Counted from the stretch's first letter, positions 1-11,320 are shown. The stretch is DNA of 64,000 bases from Variovorax ginsengisoli (GCF_030486595.1 NZ_JAUJZH010000002.1:62001-126000), one strand, 5' to 3'. Notes: a model not told the origin generated them from the letters alone. Numbers and translations: made by a program.

Positions 1-810
1 CGAAGCAGCCGACGACCCGGCCCTCGGCGCTGCGCTGCGGCACCAGCGAGGTCCGCACCCAGAGGCGGCGCGCGTCGCAGGTCTGGAGCTCGTATTCGAG
101 GCTTTGCGTTTCGCCGGCGAGGGCCCGCAGCACCTGCGGCTTGACCATCGCGTAGACCGCGTCCCCCAGGAAGGCCTTGGCGCTGACGGCCTCCGGGCGC
201 GAGGTGTCGACGCAGAACCAGTCGTGGTAGCCGCGGTTGAGGTAGCGGTAGACCCGCCGGTGGTCGAAGTAGGCCACCAGCGCGGGGATCGAATCCATGA
301 TCAGCCGCACCCGCTCCTCGCTGTGCTGCAATTCGGCGGTGCGCGCGGCCACCCGGCCTTCGAGCTCGGCGTTGTGGCGACGGATGATCTGCTCGGCGCG
401 GCGCTGCTCGGTGACATCGGAATAGAGCGTGACGAAGCCGTGGCCCGGCACCGGCTCGCCGCGGATGAGCAGCACCCGCCCGTCGGGGCGCACCCGCTCG
501 ATCTGGTGCGGTGCGAAGTGGCGCGCCGCCGCGACGCGTTCGGCCACCAGCTGCTGCGGGTCGCCGGGGCCGTACTCGCCGCGCCGGGCATTGAAGCCGA
601 TGAAGCTCTCGAACGGCGCCCCCATGTAGGCCATCTCGTCGGGGAAGCCGAGCAGGCGGACGTAGGCGCGGTTCCAGGCCACCAGGCGCAGGTCGGCGTC
701 GAAGATCGACAGGCCCTGGTCGAGCAGGTCGAGCCCCGCCTGCAGCGTCAGGTAGCGCTCCAGCGTGCGGATCACCCCGGCCACCTTCCCGGGCTGCAAA
801 CATTCGTCAT
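1..810 (-). CDS. PAS-domain sensor protein (N-terminal part, runs off the left edge)
   Basis: This is the N-terminal part of a multi-PAS signalling protein, probably a (hybrid) histidine kinase; the output domain is outside the window. The reverse strand reads a first PAS_7-type segment (LDLLDQGLSIFDADLRLVAW), then DVTEQRRAEQ, a short coiled linker (AELEGRVAARTAELQHSEE) and a second PAS fold beginning VRLIMDSIPALVAYFDHRR. An ATG at 810 lies 12 bases after an AGGAG (823-827), but its frame stops at the CCCC/GGGG run 775-778. One extra G there would join it to the PAS frame (…PGVIRTLERYLTL). Otherwise translation must begin at an in-frame TTG or GTG nearer 774-797. It is divergent from acsA. 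Identification as a PAS protein is firm; the kinase assignment is inferred from the PAS_7 family context. Confidence 0.75.
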
Positions 811-886
811 TTTTGAGTGTGTCTCCTGCAATGTTCGTCGGACATCCTATGGCTGTTCATTGTTGATGACCTCGCCGGAGGCGCAC

Positions 887-900
887 TTGACAGCCGTCAA
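887..900. promoter_or_regulatory. Short inverted repeat between divergent genes (possible operator)
   Basis: TTGAC-agcc-GTCAA forms a perfect 5-bp inverted repeat in the gap between the PAS protein gene and acsA. It also contains a -35-like TTGACA, but no good -10 follows at normal spacing. The binding protein is unknown. Confidence 0.25.
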
Positions 901-960
901 ATGGGCGGCGCAGTCGAGTGCCGCGGCCGTACATCCCTCGCCACGCACCAGGAGCCCGCC

Positions 961-2939
<1,979 letters not shown>

Positions 2940-2946
<7 letters not shown>

Positions 2947-3398
2947 GCAGGCAGGTACATCGTCGCCTCGACCTCGACCAGCACCTCGTCCCCGGGCAGG
3001 AAGCGCGACACCTCGACCACCGTGCTGACCGGCGGCTGGCCCGGGTAGAACAGGCCGCGCACCCGGTTGTAGGGCGCGTAGTCGGGCAGGCGCCGGAAGT
3101 ACTGCACCAGCTTCACGACGTCGTCCATCGTGCCGCCGTGCTCGGTCGCGATCTGGCGGATGCGCTCGAGCACGAACCAGCTCTGGGCCACGATCGGCGC
3201 CTCGAACACGTCGACCGACATCTGGCCGGTGGCGTAGCCGAGCGTTCGCAGGGCGGCGCGCGCCGCGTCGGGGATGTCGTCGTAGCCGGCCACCGCGCGG
3301 CGGGTCGACGGGTCGACCGCGACCACGCCGCTCATGAAGACGAAATCCCCGACGCGTTTCGCGGCGGCGTAGTTGGCCATCGGCTTGCCCATGCTCAT
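2940..3398 (-). CDS. RidA/YjgF-family protein
   Basis: 152-residue protein of the RidA (Rid/YER057c/UK114) family. Archetypal members hydrolyse reactive enamine/imine intermediates, and many others are pathway-specific deaminases. Family features visible are the opening [15 protein letters not shown], the central [11 protein letters not shown] and the C-terminal [15 protein letters not shown]. The expected RidA arginine position cannot be judged confidently by eye, so I do not assume archetypal imine deaminase activity. Its ATG shares an ATGA overlap with the stop of the upstream amidohydrolase, so the two are translationally coupled. It is the last gene of the ltnD-otnI-amidohydrolase operon and converges with acsA. 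A role in handling an amine product of the amidohydrolase is inference. Confidence 0.85.
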
Positions 3399-4597
3399 GG
3401 GATGTTCTCCAGGGTACGGCCCGCGCGGATGACGGTGCGGAGTCGGCCATGCGGGTCCAGCAGTTCGTATTCGTCGGTGGCCGCCAGCAGCACCAGGTCG
3501 GCCGGGCACCCCGGCGCGATGCGCCCGTCCCAGGGCAGGCCCAAGGCGCGGGCCGGGCTCACGGTGATGGCGTCGAGCCAGTCGGCGGCCGGCGCCAGGT
3601 GCGCCATCTGCACGCCGAGGCCGAAGGTCTCGACCAGGTCGTAGCCGCCATAGGGATAGAAGGCGTCCTGCACGTTGTCGGTGGCGAGGCTTGGCCGCAG
3701 GCCGTGCGCCGCGGCTTCGCGCAGCCGCGTGATGCCGCGCTGAACCGGCGTGCGGTCCCAGGCGCCCTGCAGGTAGAGGTTGGTGCTCGGCAAGGCGATC
3801 AGGTGGATGCCTGCCTGGGCGCACAGCGCGAGCGTGTCGTTGGCGGCGGCGTCGTCCTGCACCGACAGCGAGCAAGCATGGCCGCAGGCGACGCGCCCCT
3901 GCAGGCCGCGTGCGATCGTGAGCTGGGCGATGGTGCGCAGGCCGGTCGCTTCGACATCGAGGCCTTCGTCGACGTGGAAGTCCAGCGTCAGTCGATGCTG
4001 CTGCGCGAGGTCGAAAACCCGCCCCAGCTTGTGGACGATGCCGTCGTTGCGATACACGAAGGCGCCGAGCACCCCGTCCGCCCGTCGCACCGCCTGCGCG
4101 ATGCGTTCGCCCGCGTCGGCCTCGGCGAACAGGTCGAGCGGCACCAGCGCGACGAACTGCAGCTCGATGCGGCCACGCCATTCGTCGCGCAGCTGCTCCA
4201 ACACAGCGAGCGACACCGGCGCCTCGACGCTGCCCCAGTCGAGATGGGTGCGCAGGGCCCGGGTGCCGGCGCGCCAGGCTTCGTCCAGCGCCCGCAGCAT
4301 GCGGGTGCGCAGCGACTGCGCCGTCCAGCGCGCGCGATGCGCCGCCATGCGCTCGATCGCCGCGAACAGGTTGCCTTCGGCCGCGCCGGCCTCGCGCACC
4401 GTGTAGTTCTTGTCGATGTGGGCATGTGCATCGACCATCGCGCTCAATAAGGTGCCGCGCGCCGGCTGGCGGGACGGCACGATGGCCTCGACCTGCGCGC
4501 CGGAGAGCGTGACATCGAACACCTCGGCTTCGCCCGCCTGAAACCCCCGCAGGCGCGCCGGGATGCGAACGGCTTCCAGCCTCGAGGGCGCCGTCAT
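3395..4597 (-). CDS. Cytosine deaminase-like amidohydrolase
   Basis: Metal-dependent amidohydrolase of 400 residues, closest in pattern to bacterial cytosine deaminases (CodA-like). Metal and catalytic motifs are in order: [11 protein letters not shown] (HxH at residues 58/60), HLDWGS, HVDEGLD (second His and acidic residue), CGHACSLS, and [12 protein letters not shown] with the late metal-binding Asp. These match the TIM-barrel amidohydrolase superfamily. The start ATG 4597 overlaps the otnI stop (ATGA), which decides it against a longer in-frame extension into otnI. The neighbours are sugar-acid enzymes rather than pyrimidine genes, so true cytosine as the substrate is uncertain; a cyclic amide, ureide or aminated intermediate is equally possible. 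Confidence 0.85.
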   Translation of the reverse strand: MTAPSRLEAVRIPARLRGFQAGEAEVFDVTLSGAQVEAIVPSRQPARGTLLSAMVDAHAHIDKNYTVREAGAAEGNLFAAIERMAAHRARWTAQSLRTRMLRALDEAWRAGTRALRTHLDWGSVEAPVSLAVLEQLRDEWRGRIELQFVALVPLDLFAEADAGERIAQAVRRADGVLGAFVYRNDGIVHKLGRVFDLAQQHRLTLDFHVDEGLDVEATGLRTIAQLTIARGLQGRVACGHACSLSVQDDAAANDTLALCAQAGIHLIALPSTNLYLQGAWDRTPVQRGITRLREAAAHGLRPSLATDNVQDAFYPYGGYDLVETFGLGVQMAHLAPAADWLDAITVSPARALGLPWDGRIAPGCPADLVLLAATDEYELLDPHGRLRTVIRAGRTLENIP

Positions 4598-5418
4598 CCG
4601 CGCGCCGCGCGCGGCAGGCCGCGCAGCCAGCCGAGCCCGGCCGAGGTTCCATCGGCCACGGCGCCGCGGCGCGGCCGGTACTCGCAGCCGACCCAGCCTT
4701 GCCAGCCGCATTGCGCCGACACCTCGTCGATGACCTCGAACAGGTAAGGATGATTCAGCTCGCCGATGTCGGGCTCGTTGCGATCGGGCACGCCGGCGAT
4801 CTGGAAATGGCCGACCCGGCCGGTCGGCAGGTACTTCCGGATCTTCATGGCCACGTCGCCCTCGACGATCTGGCAGTGGTAGAGGTCCATCTGGACCTGC
4901 ACGTTGAGCGCGCCCACCGCCTCGACGAGCTCGTGCGCGTGGTCCTGCCGGTTCAGGAAGAAGCGCGGGATGTCGCGCGTGTTGATCGGCTCTATCAGCA
5001 CGTCGCGACCGGCCTTGGCCGCCTCGACGGCAGCCCAGCGCAGGTTCTCGAGGTAGGTCGGCTGCACGGTCTCGCGCTCGACGCCCTCGGGCACCAGCCC
5101 GGCCATGACGTGGATGCGCGGGCAGTCGAGCGCCGCCGCGTAGTCGATCGCCTTCAGGATGCCGTCGCGGAACTCGGCCTCGCGCCCGGGCAGGCAGGCC
5201 AGGCCGCGCTCGCCGCGCTCCCAGTCGCCGGGCGGGCCGTTGAACAGCACCTGCTTCAGACCGTTGGCGGCCAGCCGCGAGGCCAGCTCCCGCGCTTCGT
5301 AGGCATAGGGGAACAGGTACTCCACGGCGGCGAAGCCATCCTTGGCGGCGGCCTCGAAGCGGTCGAGGAAATCGAGCTCCGGATAGAGCATGGAAAGGTT
5401 GGCGGCGAAGCGTGGCAT
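4594..5418 (-). CDS. otnI: 2-oxo-tetronate isomerase / hydroxypyruvate isomerase
   Basis: 274-residue xylose-isomerase-like TIM-barrel protein of the hydroxypyruvate isomerase family. These enzymes interconvert hydroxypyruvate and tartronate semialdehyde or, as OtnI, 2-oxotetronates. Visible landmarks are [18 protein letters not shown] at the start, VEYLFPY, RIHVMAG, the metal ligand region [31 protein letters not shown] and WVGCEYRPR. These give the conserved Glu/Asp/His/Glu metal set. It lies 19 bases after ltnD, which favours the 2-oxotetronate role in L-threonate catabolism. However, the kinase OtnK and aldolase OtnC of that pathway are absent from the window, and hydroxypyruvate remains possible. 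Confidence 0.85.
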   Translation of the reverse strand: MPRFAANLSMLYPELDFLDRFEAAAKDGFAAVEYLFPYAYEARELASRLAANGLKQVLFNGPPGDWERGERGLACLPGREAEFRDGILKAIDYAAALDCPRIHVMAGLVPEGVERETVQPTYLENLRWAAVEAAKAGRDVLIEPINTRDIPRFFLNRQDHAHELVEAVGALNVQVQMDLYHCQIVEGDVAMKIRKYLPTGRVGHFQIAGVPDRNEPDIGELNHPYLFEVIDEVSAQCGWQGWVGCEYRPRRGAVADGTSAGLGWLRGLPRAARG

Positions 5419-5437
5419 GGTTCGATGATAGGGACGG

Positions 5438-6325
5438 TCAGTGGGACGGCGGCAGTTCGATGCCCGGGAAGATCTTGATCACCGCGCTGTCGTCTTCCTT
5501 CGCGAAGCCGGCGGTCGAGGCCTGCATGAACATCTGGTGCGCGGTCGAGGCCAGCGGCAGCGGGAACTTGCTGGCACGCGCCGTGTCGAGCACCAGCCCG
5601 AGGTCCTTGACGAAGATGTCGACCGCCGACAGCGGCGTGTAGTCGCCGGCCAGCACGTGGGCCATGCGGTTCTCGAACATCCAGCTGTTGCCGGCGCTGT
5701 GGGTGATGACCTCGTACAGCGCGTCCGGGGCCACGCCTTCGCGCAGGCCCAGGGCCATCGCCTCCGCCGCCGCCGCGATGTGCACCCCGGCCAGCAGCTG
5801 GTTGATGATCTTGACCTTGCTGCCCGCGCCGGCGCGGTCGCCGAGCCGGTAGACCTTGCCGGCCATGGCGTCGAGCACCGCGTCGGCGCGCGCGTAGGCC
5901 TCGGGCCGGGCCGCGCTCATCACGGTCATCTGGCCGCTCGCCGCCTTGGCGGCGCCGCCCGAGATCGGCGCGTCGATGTAGAGGATGCCCAGCGCGCCCA
6001 GCCGCTCCTCGAGCGCCATCGACCAGTTGGGGTCGACCGTCGAGCACATCACGAACACGCTGCCGGGTTTCATCGAGGCGGCGGCGCCGCCCTCGCCGAA
6101 CAGCACCTCCTCGGTCTGCGCGGCGTTGACCACGACCGAGATCACGACCTCGCAGCGGTGCGCGACCTGTGCCGGCGTGGCCCAGGCGACGCCGCCGGCC
6201 TCGGCGAAGCGCACCGCCGCGCCGGGACGCGCGTCGCACACGTGCATCTCGTAGCCGCGGTCGCGCAAGGTGGCGGCAATGCCAGCGCCCATGGCGCCCA
6301 GGCCGATGAGTCCTGCTCTGTTCAT
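5438..6325 (-). CDS. ltnD: L-threonate dehydrogenase-type beta-hydroxyacid dehydrogenase
   Basis: NAD(P)-dependent 3-hydroxyisobutyrate dehydrogenase-family enzyme of 295 residues. The N terminus has the Rossmann GLGAMG (residues 7-12). The substrate motif DAPISGG lies mid-protein, and [13 protein letters not shown] carries the catalytic lysine and Asn. The C-terminal [19 protein letters not shown] is typical of the LtnD/GarR branch. The preferred substrate is inferred as L-threonate because otnI follows; tartronate semialdehyde reductase activity is an alternative. ATG 6325 is the first sensible start. First gene of the four-gene minus-strand operon; its promoter must lie in the roughly 60 bases before aceE's 3' end. 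Confidence 0.85.
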   Translation of the reverse strand: MNRAGLIGLGAMGAGIAATLRDRGYEMHVCDARPGAAVRFAEAGGVAWATPAQVAHRCEVVISVVVNAAQTEEVLFGEGGAAASMKPGSVFVMCSTVDPNWSMALEERLGALGILYIDAPISGGAAKAASGQMTVMSAARPEAYARADAVLDAMAGKVYRLGDRAGAGSKVKIINQLLAGVHIAAAAEAMALGLREGVAPDALYEVITHSAGNSWMFENRMAHVLAGDYTPLSAVDIFVKDLGLVLDTARASKFPLPLASTAHQMFMQASTAGFAKEDDSAVIKIFPGIELPPSH

Positions 6326-6386
6326 GAGGTGTCCTAGATGGGTTCGCGCAACGCGCGCGCCATCATAGGCGCCCTCCCCGGCCGCT

Positions 6387-9044
6387 TCAACGCGATCCGA
6401 GCGCGTGCCGGGCCGCGCGCACGATGCTCTGCGCATCGACGCCGAAGAACTGCCGCAGGGCCGCGCGGGTGTCGCTGCGGCCGAAGCCGTCGGTGCCGAG
6501 CGTGAGGAAGCGCCGGCCCTGGGGCAGGAAGGCGCGGACGCTCTCGGGCACGCTGCGCACGTAGTCGGTCGCGGCGATGATCGGCCCGCTGCCGCCCGCC
6601 AGCTGCCGCGCGATGAACGGCGCGCCCGGCTCGGCCTCGCCCGCCAGCGCGCGTTGTTCGCAGACCCGCCCGTCGCGCGCGAGCTCGCTCCAGCTCGTGA
6701 CACTGAACACCTCGGCGGCAATGCCCTCTTCGGCCAGCATCTGCGCCGCCTTGACGACTTCGGTGAGGATCGCGCCGGAACCGAGCAGCGTGACCTTCGC
6801 CTCGGTGGATGCCGGCTGCGCGCCCTTCCATCCATCGAAGCGATAGCAGCCGCGCAGCACATCGGCTTCCGCGCCGGCCGGCAAGTCGGGCTGGGCGTAG
6901 TTTTCGTTCATCAGGGTGACGTAGTAGAAGACGTCCTTCTGCTCGACCATCATCTCGCGGATGCCGGCATCGACGATCACCGCCATCTCGCCCGCGAAGG
7001 CCGGGTCGTAGGCCTTGCAGTTCGGGATGGTGGCGGCAATGAGATGGCTCGATCCGTCCTGGTGCTGCAAGCCTTCGCCGCCGAGCGTGGTGCGCCCGGA
7101 GGTGGCGCCGAGCAGGAAGCCGCGCGGCCGCTGGTCGGCGGCGGCCCAGATCTGGTCGCCGACGCGCTGGAAGCCGAACATCGAGTAGTAGATGTAGAAG
7201 GGCAGCATCGCCAGCCCGTGCACGCTGTAGCTGGTGGCGGCGGCGGTCCAGCTGGCGATGGCGCCGGCCTCGCTGATGCCTTCCTCGAGGATCTGGCCGT
7301 CGGTCGCCTCGCGGTACGACAGCACCGAGCCGATGTCTTCCGGCGCATAGCGCTGGCCCACGCTCGAATAGATGCCGACCTGCTTGAACAGGTTGGCCAT
7401 GCCGAAGGTGCGCGCCTCGTCGGCCACGATCGGCACCACGCGCGGGCCGAGCACCTTGTCCTTCATGAGGTTGCCCAGCATGCGCACGAAGGCCATGGTG
7501 GTGCTCATCTCCTTGCCGGCGGCCGCGACCGCGAACTGCGCATAGGCCCCGATGTCGGGCTTGGCGACGGTGTCGCAGTCGGTGACGCGGCGCGGCATGC
7601 TGCCGCCGAGCGCGGCCCGCTTGGCCAGCAGGTAGCGCATCTCGGCGCTGTCGTCGGCCGGCTTGTAGAAGGCGGCGGTGGTGGCCTGTTCGTCGGTCAG
7701 CGGCAGCTTGAAGCGGTCGCGGAAGGCGATCAGGTCGGTGTCGTCGAACTTCTTCTGCGAGTGCGTCGTCATCTTGCCCTGGCCGGCGCTGCCCATGCCG
7801 TAGCCCTTCTTGGTGTGGGCCAGGATCACGGTCGGCCGGCCGCGGTGCGCGGCCGCCGCGGCATAGGCGGCGTGGATCTTCACCAGGTCGTGGCCGCCGC
7901 GCTTCAGGTGGTCGATCTGCTCGTCGGTCATGCCCTCGGCGAGCCGCGCCAGTTCCGGGTCCTGGCCGAAGAAGGTGTCGCGGTTGTAGCGGCCGTCCTT
8001 GGCGGCGAAGGTCTGCATCTGGCCGTCGACCGTGTTCGAGAAGGCCCGCACCAGCGCGCCCGTGAGGTCGCGGGCGAACAGGCCGTCCCAGTCGCTGCCC
8101 CAGACCAGCTTGATGACGTTCCAGCCGGCGCCGGCGAACAGCTTCTCGAGTTCGTCGATGATGCGGCCGTTGCCGCGCACCGGGCCGTCCAGGCGCTGCA
8201 GGTTGCAGTTGACCACCCAGACCAGGTTGTCGAGCCTCTCGCGGGCGGCGAGCGTCAGCGCGCTCATCGATTCGGGCTCGTCCATCTCGCCGTCGCCGAA
8301 CACGCCCCAGACTTTCCGCCCCTCGCAATCCAGCAGGTTGCGGTGCGTGAGGTAGCGCATGAAGCGCGCGTGGTAGATCGAGCTGATCGGCCCGATGCCC
8401 ATCGAGCCGGTCGGAAACTGCCAGAAGTCCGGCATCAGGTACGGGTGCGGGTAGCTGCTGAGGCCGCGTGCGCCCTGGCCTTCGGTGAACGCGGGCGCGG
8501 TGAGCTCCTGCCGGTAGTGGCGCAGGTCCTCTTCGCCGAGCCGGCCTTCGAGGAAGGCGCGCGCATACACGCCCGGTGCGCTGTGCGGCTGGAAGAACAC
8601 GAGGTCGCCACGGTGGGCATCCGTGCGTGCATGGAAGAAATGATTGAAGCCGGTCTCGAACAGGTCCGCCGCGCTGGCGTAGCTGGCGATGTGGCCGCCG
8701 AGCTCGCCGTAGGCCTGGTTGGCGCGCACCACCATCGCGAGCGCATTCCAGCGCATCAGCGAGGCCAGCCGCTCCTCCATCGCGAGGTCGCCGGGGAACG
8801 CCGGCTGGGCGTCGACCGCGATGGAGTTGACGTAGGGCGTCGACAGGTCCGGCTCCCAGCCGATGCGCTGGGCCCGCGCCAGCCGTGCGAGTTCGTCCAG
8901 CATCCAGCGCGCCCGCTCCGGCCCGTGGGCGTCGGCCAGGGCGACGAAGGCGGCCCGCCACTCGGCGGTTTCGACGGGATCGGGATCGTGCAGGGGCATG
9001 TCGATCAGGGCGCGCAAGGGGTCGAAGGGGATCGGGGCGTTCAT
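6387..9044 (-). CDS. AceE-type 2-oxoacid dehydrogenase E1 component (MdeB-like candidate)
   Basis: Homodimeric thiamine-diphosphate E1 of 885 residues, the size of pyruvate dehydrogenase AceE. The ThDP motif is clear (GVFGDGEMDEPESMSALT then NCNLQRLDGPVRGNGRIIDE). Also visible are AceE signatures SSYPHPYLMPDFWQFPTGSM, FGQDPELARL, LGATSGRTTLGGEGLQHQDG and PNCKAYDPAF. No E2 (aceF) or E3 (lpd) gene is next to it, and an Lrp/AsnC regulator is divergent. In Pseudomonas putida the E1 homologue MdeB (2-oxobutyrate oxidation after methionine gamma-lyase) is paired with the Lrp-type MdeR. This gene may therefore act on 2-oxobutyrate or other branched substrates rather than be the main aceE. The family is certain; the substrate is inferred. 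Confidence 0.9.
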   Translation of the reverse strand: MNAPIPFDPLRALIDMPLHDPDPVETAEWRAAFVALADAHGPERARWMLDELARLARAQRIGWEPDLSTPYVNSIAVDAQPAFPGDLAMEERLASLMRWNALAMVVRANQAYGELGGHIASYASAADLFETGFNHFFHARTDAHRGDLVFFQPHSAPGVYARAFLEGRLGEEDLRHYRQELTAPAFTEGQGARGLSSYPHPYLMPDFWQFPTGSMGIGPISSIYHARFMRYLTHRNLLDCEGRKVWGVFGDGEMDEPESMSALTLAARERLDNLVWVVNCNLQRLDGPVRGNGRIIDELEKLFAGAGWNVIKLVWGSDWDGLFARDLTGALVRAFSNTVDGQMQTFAAKDGRYNRDTFFGQDPELARLAEGMTDEQIDHLKRGGHDLVKIHAAYAAAAAHRGRPTVILAHTKKGYGMGSAGQGKMTTHSQKKFDDTDLIAFRDRFKLPLTDEQATTAAFYKPADDSAEMRYLLAKRAALGGSMPRRVTDCDTVAKPDIGAYAQFAVAAAGKEMSTTMAFVRMLGNLMKDKVLGPRVVPIVADEARTFGMANLFKQVGIYSSVGQRYAPEDIGSVLSYREATDGQILEEGISEAGAIASWTAAATSYSVHGLAMLPFYIYYSMFGFQRVGDQIWAAADQRPRGFLLGATSGRTTLGGEGLQHQDGSSHLIAATIPNCKAYDPAFAGEMAVIVDAGIREMMVEQKDVFYYVTLMNENYAQPDLPAGAEADVLRGCYRFDGWKGAQPASTEAKVTLLGSGAILTEVVKAAQMLAEEGIAAEVFSVTSWSELARDGRVCEQRALAGEAEPGAPFIARQLAGGSGPIIAATDYVRSVPESVRAFLPQGRRFLTLGTDGFGRSDTRAALRQFFGVDAQSIVRAARHALGSR

Positions 9045-9131
9045 GAACCGCAATCTAGGCCGTTCGCGATGGCATGGGGTGCCGATTCCGTGCCTTTCCG
9101 GCCCAGTCCACCGCATAGAATTCTGCATTTT

Positions 9132-9143
9132 TGCCGCTTGGCA
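9132..9143. promoter_or_regulatory. Inverted repeat before the Lrp-family gene
   Basis: TGCC-gctt-GGCA lies a few bases before the regulator's start codon, in the shared divergent control region with the E1 gene. Lrp-family proteins often autoregulate, so an operator is plausible but untested. Confidence 0.25.
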
Positions 9144-9150
9144 GCATTTC

Positions 9151-9639
9151 ATGCAACTGGACACGATCGACCTGCGCATTCTCGACGAGCTGCAGCGCGA
9201 CGGCGGCCTGTCCAACGTCGAACTGGCGCGCCGCATCCACCTGTCGCCCTCGCCCTGCCTGGCGCGGGTGAAGGCGCTCGAGGCCGGCGGCGTGATCCAG
9301 CGCTACGTGGCCCTGGTCAACGCGGGCGCGCTGGGCCTCGGCCTCAACGTCTTCATCTCGATCAGCCTGAAGACACAAAGCAAGCAGTCGCTGGCCGATT
9401 TCGAGCAGCGCATCGCGGAGCACGACGAGGTGATGGAGTGCTACCTCATGACCGGCGACAGCGACTACCTGATCCGGGTCGCCGTGGCCGATATCGCGGC
9501 GCTGGAGAAGTTCATCCTCGAACAGCTGACGCCGATCGCCGGCATCGAGAAGATCCGCTCGAGCTTCGCGCTCAAGCAGGTGCGCTACAAGACCGCGCTG
9601 CCGCTGCCCCGGCCGCAGGAGCCCGTGCGCGCTCACTGA
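9151..9639 (+). CDS. Lrp/AsnC family transcriptional regulator
   Basis: 162-residue regulator with the classic two-domain layout. An N-terminal winged HTH (LDTIDLRILDELQRDGGLSN then ELARRIHLSPSPCLARVKAL, residues about 2-50) precedes a C-terminal RAM effector domain (VMECYLMTGDSDYLIRVAV). The TGDSDY segment is the usual ligand/oligomer signature. The start ATG 9151 gives the canonical MQLDTID opening. It is divergent from the E1 gene with about 106 bp between them, so it probably controls that gene in response to an amino acid or its 2-oxo acid. The MdeR-like role is inference from this arrangement. Confidence 0.9.
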   Translation: MQLDTIDLRILDELQRDGGLSNVELARRIHLSPSPCLARVKALEAGGVIQRYVALVNAGALGLGLNVFISISLKTQSKQSLADFEQRIAEHDEVMECYLMTGDSDYLIRVAVADIAALEKFILEQLTPIAGIEKIRSSFALKQVRYKTALPLPRPQEPVRAH

Positions 9640-9686
9640 TAATCCGTGCTCGTGCAGGCCCGTGTGACAGCAAGGACGGCGGTTTG

Positions 9687-9842
9687 GTGGATATCTCTTT
9701 CGATCTCATGTTCGGGGCCCTGACGCTGGTCGTGGCGGGCGCCGCCCTCCTCATCGCACCCCGGGAGCGGCGGCTCGAGTTCCTGATGCACATCGCGATG
9801 GTCACCGCGCTCACGATCTTCGTGGTGAAGATGAACGCCTGA
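9687..9842 (+). CDS. Small membrane protein
   Basis: 51-residue ORF starting at GTG 9687 after a purine-rich ggacggcgg, or 44 residues from ATG 9708. It has two hydrophobic stretches (GALTLVVAGAALLIA and HIAMVTALTIFVV) separated by a charged PRERRLEF turn, suggesting a small double-spanning inner-membrane protein. It lies 47 bases after the Lrp gene in the same direction, and its stop codon abuts the convergent mltA stop. The function is unknown. Third-position GC is high, as in neighbouring genes, which supports coding. Confidence 0.55.
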   Translation: MDISFDLMFGALTLVVAGAALLIAPRERRLEFLMHIAMVTALTIFVVKMNA

Positions 9843-10979
9843 CTATTTCGGCCAGAGCGCCCAGAGCCGCAGGGGCTGGTTGACCCGCGCAGCGACCCGG
9901 CCCGCATCGGCGCCGGTGCCGGCGAAATAGTCGGCTCGCACCGCGCCGACGATGGCGCTGCCGGTGTCCTGCGCGACCACCAGCTTGGCCAGCGGCACGG
10001 CCGGCCCCGGCGAGGCGAGCCAGACCGGCGTGCCGTACGGGATGCTGTCCCGGTCGACCGCGATCGAGCGGCCGGCCGTGAGCGGCACGCCCTGCGCGCC
10101 CACCGGCCCCGAGGCCGCGTCGACTTCATTGAGCGGCTCCTCGCGGAAGAACACGTAGCGGGGATTGCTCCACAGCAGCTGCGACACGCGCTGAGGGTTC
10201 TGCGCCACCCACTGCTTGGTGTCGTCCGGCCACAGGCTGACCTTGGTCGCTCCCTGGCTCGACAGCCATTGCTGGACGCTGCGATAGGGTTGCTCGTTGG
10301 TGGCCGCGAAGGCCACGCGCACCATGCGCTGCGAACCGTCGGCCTCGGTGATGCGCAGCCGACCCGAGCCCTGGATGTGCAGCATCAGCGCGTCGATGGG
10401 ATCGGCCAGCCAGGCGATCTCGCGGCCGCGCAGCGCGGCCTGGGCCTGCGGCAGCGTGTCGATCTCCTGGCGGGTGTACCAGGGGCGCTTGGGGACCAGG
10501 CCCGCCGGCGCCTGGTAGAGCGGCACCGTGTGGGTCGCCGTCGGCCGCCGCGTGGCATCGAAGACCGGCTCGTAGTAGCTGGTGAGCTTGCCTTCGCTCG
10601 GGCCCGCAAGCGACTCGATGCGAAACGGCTGCAGCCGCTGCATCATCCATTCGCGCTGCTGGTCCGGCTCGGCCAGCGCGAGCTGGCGCACCTCGCGGCA
10701 CAGCGGCGCGATGGCGGCGTTGGGCCGCGCGCAGTTGCTGACCATCGCGACCCAGCCTTCGTGCAGGGCGTCCTCGTTGAAGCCGGGCAGCTCGGACCAC
10801 GGCACCGGCGTCCAGCGGCTCTTGGGATGGGTGAGCGAGCCGGTCAGGGGACCGAGATCGCGTGGCGGGGCCGCGCTCGGCGTCGCCGTCGGCGTCTCGG
10901 GCTGTCGTGTGCTGAAGCTGCAGCCCGCGAGCGTTGCTACGATCGCAAGTCCCGCCAGCCACCGGAGTCCTTTGTTCAT
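9843..10979 (-). CDS. mltA: Membrane-bound lytic murein transglycosylase A
   Basis: 378-residue outer-membrane lipoprotein that cleaves peptidoglycan glycan strands to 1,6-anhydro muropeptides. The N terminus has a signal peptide and lipobox (LAIVATLAGCS, Cys about 20). The MltA domain follows (GPSEGKLTSYYEPVFDATRR, IDALMLHIQGSGRLRI), then a C-terminal 3D domain (PLTAGRSIAVDRDSIPYGTP, VVAQDTGSAIVGAVRADYFAG) whose three conserved Asp residues are visible. ATG 10979 shares its bases with the start codon of a small divergent ORF. It converges with the small membrane protein gene with no gap. Confidence 0.92.
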   Translation of the reverse strand: MNKGLRWLAGLAIVATLAGCSFSTRQPETPTATPSAAPPRDLGPLTGSLTHPKSRWTPVPWSELPGFNEDALHEGWVAMVSNCARPNAAIAPLCREVRQLALAEPDQQREWMMQRLQPFRIESLAGPSEGKLTSYYEPVFDATRRPTATHTVPLYQAPAGLVPKRPWYTRQEIDTLPQAQAALRGREIAWLADPIDALMLHIQGSGRLRITEADGSQRMVRVAFAATNEQPYRSVQQWLSSQGATKVSLWPDDTKQWVAQNPQRVSQLLWSNPRYVFFREEPLNEVDAASGPVGAQGVPLTAGRSIAVDRDSIPYGTPVWLASPGPAVPLAKLVVAQDTGSAIVGAVRADYFAGTGADAGRVAARVNQPLRLWALWPK

Positions 10980-11115
10980 GGGTCTGATTTTGCTTGAAGC
11001 CCTCGCGGCCGCGATCGCGCTGGTGCTGATCGTCTGGTGGACCATGTTCTCGGGCCGCAAGGGCGGCGAGCTGGACGACCGCGACGATGCCGGCGAGCCC
11101 CCAAAAAGGGATTGA
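10978..11115 (+). CDS. Small single-span membrane protein
   Basis: 45-residue ORF with one N-terminal transmembrane helix (LLEALAAAIALVLIVWWTMF) and a charged cytoplasmic tail (GRKGGELDDRDD). A GGAG lies 10 bases before the ATG. The start codon overlaps the divergent mltA start within one CATG, so the two genes share their initiation region. No family is recognised. It is short, but the composition and ribosome-binding site make it a credible gene. Confidence 0.45.
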   Translation: MGLILLEALAAAIALVLIVWWTMFSGRKGGELDDRDDAGEPPKRD

Positions 11116-11160
11116 ATCGCGGTAGTCCGGCGCCGCACACGACTGTGGGTCAGTGCGCCG

Positions 11161-11183
11161 AATGCTACCAAAAACATAGCATT
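11161..11183. repeat. AATGCTA/TAGCATT stem-loop, copy 1
   Basis: A perfect 7-bp inverted repeat AATGCTA (11161-11167) / TAGCATT (11177-11183) encloses an A-rich 9-base loop, in the gap between a small ORF and the OmpA-like gene. A closely similar element sits at 30892-30910, so it looks like a dispersed intergenic hairpin, possibly a terminator. Confidence 0.5.
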
Positions 11184-11320
11184 AGAGCCAGATACGACAA
11201 GGGTTTAGAGCGATCCCATCGCCGATGACCGTTACATGCCGACACGGCCGGGTCACCGAATTTGCGCGAATCGCTCCGGATAATGGTTCTTCCTTGTATT
11301 GCATCCCCAGAAGGACCGAC

